Source: Lingula anatina (lineage: Eukaryota > Brachiopoda > Lingulata > Lingulida > Lingulidae). From it: DNA of 64,000 nucleotides. A program made the translations under genes and the position numbers. This document shows, piece after piece, positions 28,001-35,660 of this stretch. Each line of letters begins with the position of its first letter. The first letter of the stretch is position 1. The stretch covers positions 18,399 through 82,398 of the forward strand of contig NW_019775783.1 in the NCBI RefSeq assembly GCF_001039355.2, written 5' to 3'. The notes beneath the pieces are model-generated. The model worked only from the letters and a program-made list of their open reading frames with translations. It had not been told where the DNA came from and ran no database searches.

Positions 28001-31000
28001 ATGTGAATTGGGGGGAAATAATTGGAAGGTGGGCCAGTGATAGATATGCATTTTATTCAAATGATAAAGTAAAAAACAGATTGAAATTAAGTAAAGGATT
28101 AAAGGAAGTCAGTTTAAAATATTTGAAAATGAAATTTTATGATATTCCATTTAGAACTATGTAAACTCATCCGAATAATATCCGCTTACACAGTCTATAA
28201 CACCTGTCGTAAAAGTCAGCTAAGAATTGAATTGATGAGATGGGTCCGATATTTTTGTGTTCTGTTATTTCCAGCCTACATGAATTCTAATCTACAAAAT
28301 CGCATCAAGTTCCTCCAGCAACAGCTGAGCAATATCCCAATGGAGAACTTGCAGCCAAAGTAAGGGAAATTATAATTACACTCTTACTACCAGTACAGAT
28401 TAATAGAATATCAACATTTTCCACTTTGAATACTTTTTGAGGTCTTTTACACAAGCTATGTTCTGTTTAGCAGACATTTAGAAACTATAGGTTATTATCC
28501 GTGTTACATAAAAAACTCAGTTTATCGAAGGATTATTTTCCAGAGATCGAATAGTAATCACCATTAGTAATTATCATTATTAGTTTCGTTAAGGAAAAGG
28601 CTAAGATAGAATGCTACACAAATTGTCATGTTAGTCTAAGATATAAAAAATTGTTCTTGACAACATTGTTGTTTTGAACATGAGGTGAATGAACGTCTTT
28701 TTCTCCCAGGAACAAGCCATTGCCAAGTATAGAAGAAGCCTGGAGTCTGCCCATCCCAGCAGAGCTGACATCAAGACAAGGAGCCATGAACACACAGGTA
28801 AATACTTAATCTGCCCTCCATATCTCTACATGCCACCTCCACATTTCATTCTCTGATATATTTTAATACACATTAAAATGTATATGATATTTTGTCATCT
28901 GCCTCTCCCAGGAAATTTTCACTTCTTCAAGTGTTAGATCCATGTTCAGTGTTTTGATAAATACTATGTTATATTTTTGTCTGTTTTCACAGTTATGTCA
29001 TTTGCATGAGTCTCTGTATGATCTGTATTCTCATATCAGTATGCCTGTTAGGTCTCTTTTATTACTTGGTTGGTCAAGATAATACTCAGACTTGTACATT
29101 CCCAGGTCAAAGCATCAGTTTAATCTCAAATCCTGTTTATTTCCAGGCAAAGATAGCTCAACAGCAGAGGCTGGGGATGCACCCCCAGTACATGCACTCC
29201 AATACCCCCAGCCCCCACACCCCCAGCAGCTTGTCCCCAGGGGCCAACACCCCGCACTTCAACAACAACATGAATGGGGTGAGGGGAGGGCCACAACAGA
29301 TGGGACCACACCCCTCACAACAACAACAACAACAGAGGATGAGCCCAGGGGCGGCCACCCCTCCTCAGGCCCTGGGGCCCCATCACCCCCACGGGGCCGT
29401 CCCCCAGCCCATGGCGGGACACATGCCTCAGATGCAGCCTGGGGGGATGGGGGTGGGACACGGACCGGGACAGATGCCTCCCCACATGGGACCCCAGGGA
29501 CCGCTGCGACACATGGGACCGAGCGGGATGCCATCTGGCGGTGGAGGTCACATGCAGAGTAGTAGCCTGGCGGCCATGCAGCAGATGAGCCAGAATGCAG
29601 CGGCCGCGGCAGCCCTGCAGCAGATGGAGAGTCAGGAGCAGCCGGGAAATGCGCCTAAAAGAAGGAAGAGTCAAGGGAAGAAGAAGGTAAGCTGTCCAGT
29701 GGATATATAGAAAGTGCAGGGTCCAAATCAAAATCTTAAAGCAAGATGTTTGTTGACTTTTGCTATCAAAACTGAACATATAGAATAATACCTTTTTAAA
29801 TGTTACAGTAGTTACTCAGATAATCTTTGTATAAGGTCTTCCAAGTCTGTACATATAAATTCAGCTGTAATATAAAATCCAGTAGAGGAACACATTTATA
29901 GAACTATAATAATATTTCTGTCAGTGGAGATACCAATGATTCCTTAAATTTTTCTAACTGTCTGTATAATTTATGTAATAGTTTTTCATGAAGATGAGGA
30001 TGTAGTCACCTATTTATATGTAACCTATTGTATTTCAGTCCAGCAGCCAGACCCCAGAGCCCCAGGGACCACCCCAGGGTCCACCCCAGGGTCAGGTGCC
30101 CCCATTTTACCTCAGTCAACCACAGATGCAACAAATGAACATGTTGCTGATGCAGCAAAGTCAGGTAATTATGATGGCTTTTGATTTATGCCCACATATA
30201 CATCACATCTTTTGTCTGTGGTTGTTGGATCAATTGATTGAGAGAGAATAGACAACTTTAAACATTGCTGCTACCTTACAAATTTATGATTAATTCCTTA
30301 TATTGGTCAAGATGGGTTATTTTAGTGTACCGAAGCAACACGGCATAAATGACTGTGAGGCCATTTACTTATATATTTTATGGTTGTATATATTATATGA
30401 GAGAAATGATAAATATGTTATATATGGACACTCGTGCATAACTTAATGTGGCAACAGAAGTATTTTTGTCAGTTACTACATCAGTGTAGCATTGTATATG
30501 CATTACATGATACAAAGTCTTGACATTTGTGTAACATTGGTATTACCAGGGTAACTTAGCACCATAGCATCAGCAGTTGCTACATCAATGTAACATTGTA
30601 TATATGCATTTCTTGATACAAAGTCTTGACATTCTGTGACGTTGTTATTTCCAGGGTAACTTAGCACCACAGCATCAGCAGTTGTTACATCAGTTACAAC
30701 AGCAGTATTACATGCAGCAGCAACATCAGCAACAAATGATGAATGCGCAGGTAAGGGACTTCATTTGTGTGCAATAACTGAGTGATTTCACGTTTGTCAG
30801 AGACATTGATTTCATGTCTTGTGTTTGAGATCTGAATAGTTTTATGTGATTTCACTGTTCATTGAAGTGACTCTGACTCAGCATAAAATATGTTGAACCT
30901 TGTTGAAAAGAAATTTAAGTTTAAGGTTTGACGACTTTACACACACCACACAGGTAGACTCACACTTATCAAGATATTCTTTCTTCCAGGGCCAGCAACA

Positions 31001-34000
31001 ACACATGAATATGCCCAGTCCAGGGCACGCCAGCCCAGCACACAGTCCAGGACACGCAGGCCACATGCCAGGGAACATGCATAATACTCCGCCTCCTCCT
31101 TACCCAGGTATACCTGTCAGTCATATGGTTTGGCTCCTCCTCCTCCTTCACCTGCTCCACCCCAAAGGATGTGGTATTCAGGAGATTGTCCACTTTTAGC
31201 TGATTATAATTTAACTTTGATATACCCCTTTATTGGATTTTTCTTCAGGGATTTTCTGATTAAGGTTGGGGGCGGTTCTCTTAGTTAATTACACCCCAAG
31301 ACAGCAAGACTATAAAGCACAAGTTTGCTTGACTTAACAGTTGAGAGCTCTTATGCTCTGTTTTTGCTCACAGATTTTATTTCTAATTTTTAAGAATTTT
31401 TTTGTAAGTGAAAACTGACAGATACGAAATAATTTTTCTTGCAAATAAGGACATGAAATGTTTCAAATTAAAAATCATGACATTTGAATTTATAATTCCA
31501 GGTAATGTGCCTACAAGACCAATGCAAGCTGGTCATCCTGGATTTCCTCCTAATTCCCAGAATTTCCGACCACCGCTTCCAGGCGGTGGGGACTTCCCTG
31601 GAGGACCTGGACACATGCCTTATGCCCAGCACCGTAACTCTCTACCTCACTCTTCACAGCCGCCATCACAACAGCCGCGACCAAACATTCCATTACCTCA
31701 GGGCCACCTTACTGCTGCCGGGCCATCAAACGTGCAGCCTCCCTCTTCATTGCCATCCAGTTCACAGGCAGGGCCTGGTTTTCCAGGGGGAGGGAGTTCT
31801 CAGGGTGGAACCTTCCCTCATAGTTCCCTTACTCTGGGCGATTTGTCAGACAGTGATTTGCCAAAAGATTTACAAAACATAGATCAGGAGTTGACCGCTC
31901 TTTTATCGCAAAAAGACATTGCTACCTCCCTTGCAGAAGATCTCCTTGCTCAGTTTGCTCAAAGTCATGATAAAGAGGGCGCCGGTGGTATCATGGAAGG
32001 AAACCATTCACAGGCGCGGACAGACAGTCAGATAGACGCGGATTTAAGCTCACTAAGTGCTGACTTATTTAAGAGTGTGTCGGGTGGAGCGAAAATGGAA
32101 CCATTTTCTGAATCATCACGGACAGCACAGCATGTGACGGATACCAACTTGGAAGGCGACAATAACAAGATCTCTGAAGAAGGGGATAAGAAAGATACAG
32201 AAGGAAAGGATTCATCTGGTAGGTGGTTTTCCTGAGACGTTACACTTAGATTGAATACTTGACTAAATACCAAAGCGACCCACTTGCCAAGTATGCCATA
32301 TTTTTTATGGTCCATTTTTCCAAAAAAAGAAATGTGAACTGAATTGATTTTTATTTTAGTGATTATTTTTAATGAAACAAATAAGCATAAAAGCGCACAG
32401 GACGAAATGTAATATTATACACAAAGAGATCAATATTTTGATAAAAATAGCGTAGTTTAATTTGGGGCTTACTCCATTAAAATGTGCTACATAGACAAAT
32501 AAATCAGGGTCCACATTTATGATTATAGTACAATGAGAAAATATATAAATGTGCATTTAATATTAATTCTGTTTATTATTTCATATTTCAGTCCTCAGTG
32601 AACTTCGTATCAACACAGGGACCACGGGGCGCTCTCCAGGCCCCCTCCTCTCCCCCTCCAGTCTCTCCATCAACATGAGCTCATCTCAGCTCCTGGCAGC
32701 CTGTAAAGGTCTGGGCAGCAACGGCCTCTCCAACACCAGCATTATGTCCGAGCGGTGCCCCCCGCCTGCCCCTCCCGCACCGCCATATCCGCCCCTACCG
32801 AAAGACAAGCTGAACCCTCCAACACCCAGCCTCTATCTGGAGAGCAAGCGGGATGCGTTTTCGGTTGAGCTGCAGCAGTACTGTTTGTCGCAGCCTGTTG
32901 CTGTTATTCGTGGCCTGGCTGCGGCACTTAAGTTGGATCTCAGTTTGTTTTCGACCAAGTCCCTGGTGGAGGCAAACCCTGACCATGTGATGGAGGTTCG
33001 ATCTCAGGTAAAGGCATGAGTTTGAAAAAAGGGCCTCTAAAATTAAGTAAAATAGTAAGATTGAAATATGAGAACATTATGAATTAGACATCCTCATCTT
33101 AATTTTGCACACGAAATATGCATCATTTTGCTTCAGTCCTATGTAGCATCATGATTTTGAATAAGTTCAATATTTAATTTTTTTATTGGTAGTATTTAAA
33201 GTAATAATTGAAGAATATAGTTATTTAATAAATTGTTTATTTATTTATTCATGCATTTATTTATTTATATATTTATTTATTATTCAGAGGAAGCAACTCC
33301 CAGATGAAAACCAGGACATCTATGGCAATAACGTGTGGAAGTGTGACAGCACCAGATCTCACACCTCAGTGGCAAAGTATGCACAGTACCAGGCTGCCTC
33401 ATTTCAGGAGTCATTGAAGGTATGTTTGTTTTCTTTCCAAAAGCAGGTCGAAACTTCAAACCAGTTTGTGATCAGGGCCAGATTTTATTTATTAAAAAGA
33501 ATCATACTTATCTGCAGTTTTGTGTGTATTGGGTGGATTGAATAAAAGGGTTAAAATGTACTTTTAGAATGTTTATGAATTGATTTTATGATTTTATAAA
33601 AAGATATATATATGTGAATGATTAGACAGTGGCATTACTTACATAGAGATATTCAAACTGAGAAAATTGGGAATCATTCCTTTTATGTGTTTTAGGAGGA
33701 ACAAGACAAAGCTATGGGTATTTTCAAAGGAGACAGTGACAGTGACTCAAGCTCTTCAGGTGGAGGCAAAGGGTAAGGATTGTGTCAGTTGTCTCACCTA
33801 ATGCAATGCTGTAAGGTCGAAGGCCACTACATGTTATGATCTGTGCACTGTACCTTACAGGGGAGTGGTTAAAAATAAAATAATCTAGATTACTTTAAAC
33901 TGAAGGTGTTGGGAAGAAAAGGAATTTCTCTCATTCCATATGCATATGGGAAGAGTTACGTGTAAGCGCAATATCTCAAACGCAGGGATTTATATTTCTT

Positions 34001-35624
34001 TTCAGGCCTAGTATATTTTAATACCTATAATATTACCCTTTACAGAATACAAATCTCTTACATTCATTTTCTGACAATCAGTATCATCTTTTTGTCTGTT
34101 CTTCGACTTGTATTATATTATCCTTTTATGTGTTTGTGTTTTCTATAAACAGCAACAAGAAAAAGTTCAAGATGCTGAAGTTTGGCACCAATGTTGATCT
34201 TTCTGATGAGAAGAAGTGGAGACCTCAGCTACAAGAGCTTACAAAACTACCAGCATTCACACGGGTGAGGACCAGAGTATGACTTCAGTAAATTGGTCAA
34301 AGAATTTAATAATATGTAATTGGTCAGAACAAGTCTTAGTTACAATTGAGACTGTGTGGCTGACAACAGTTTTTGTGTGACAAGTTAGCCTCTTCCTCCT
34401 TAAATGAGAAATTTATAGTATGTAAATTGCCCAAATTATCATTTGAAATAAACTTGACATCTGCCACACCACCACCATTTATGATTGTTTTGAGTTGTAT
34501 ATGTCACATAAGTTATGTGGGACAATTTCAGGAAAACTTCTTGTACATGTTGCTCTTTGACTCTGATACTGTATCAGTTCAATTTTGCTTTTACACTGTT
34601 GAGAATATATTATCTTTTTCTCACTTGTGTCTTTTTAATGTTGTTTCTCCCTGATATCTTTCAGAACTCACTGATTTACCAGCAGTAAAAAACTTGGAAC
34701 TTAGATCACTGTATACATCTTTCTCTCTCGCTGTATAAACCCTGAAATATATTATTTCCCTCTTCCAGGTTGTTTCTGCCTCCAATGCCCTGAGTCACGT
34801 GGGTCACACCATCCTGGGGATGAACACAGTGCAGCTGTACATGAAGGTCCCAGGGAGTAGAACCCCGGGGCACCAGGAGAACAATAACTTTGCCTCAGTG
34901 AATATTAATATCGGCCCTGGTGACTGCGAGTGGTTTGGGGTCCCTGAGGAGTACTGGGGAGTCATTAATAACATGTGTGAAAGGTGGGTCTTAAATGGCA
35001 TGGATTGGGGCTTAAATGGCATTTATGACCTTGAAGTATTTAAGTTTGAGATTGAAATTTTCTTGGTTTTGAGGTTTTTTGAGTATTTGAAATAATGCAT
35101 TAATTTACCAAAACCAGATTTACAATATTATAACAAGTTTTTTAGCGTTTGGACTTTCAAACTCAGCCATCTTTTCATATCCAGACTTCTAAGAATTCAT
35201 ATCCATACTATCTAGAATCCATATCCAGATTATCTAGAGTTCATATCCAGACTTCTTAGAATCCACATCCATATTTCCTAGAATTCATATCCAGATTATC
35301 TAGAATTCATAACCAGACTTCTTAGAATTATTCATATCCAGATTTCCTAGAATTCATATCAAAAGAGCAGTTTATTCTCAGGCCCTATAGTTTCTCTCTG
35401 TGTTTTCAGACAAGGCATCAACTACCTGATAGGGTCATGGTGGCCACTGCTGGAGGATCTCTATGAAGAGAACATCCCTGTGTACAGATTTATCCAGAAG
35501 CCAGGAGACCTGGTCTGGGTGAACTCAGGAACTGTGCACTGGGTACAGGCTATTGTAAGTATATACATGCTTGTGTGGAGATGTACATTTACATGCAGAA
35601 ACACTCACACATGCACACACACAC

Positions 35625-35660
<36 letters not shown>

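Noticed and set aside
29092-29779. Long alternative frames on + and - strands over the Pro-rich UTX exon
   Set aside because: Shadows of a GC-rich, low-complexity coding exon; the chosen frame is the one continuous with both neighbouring exons.
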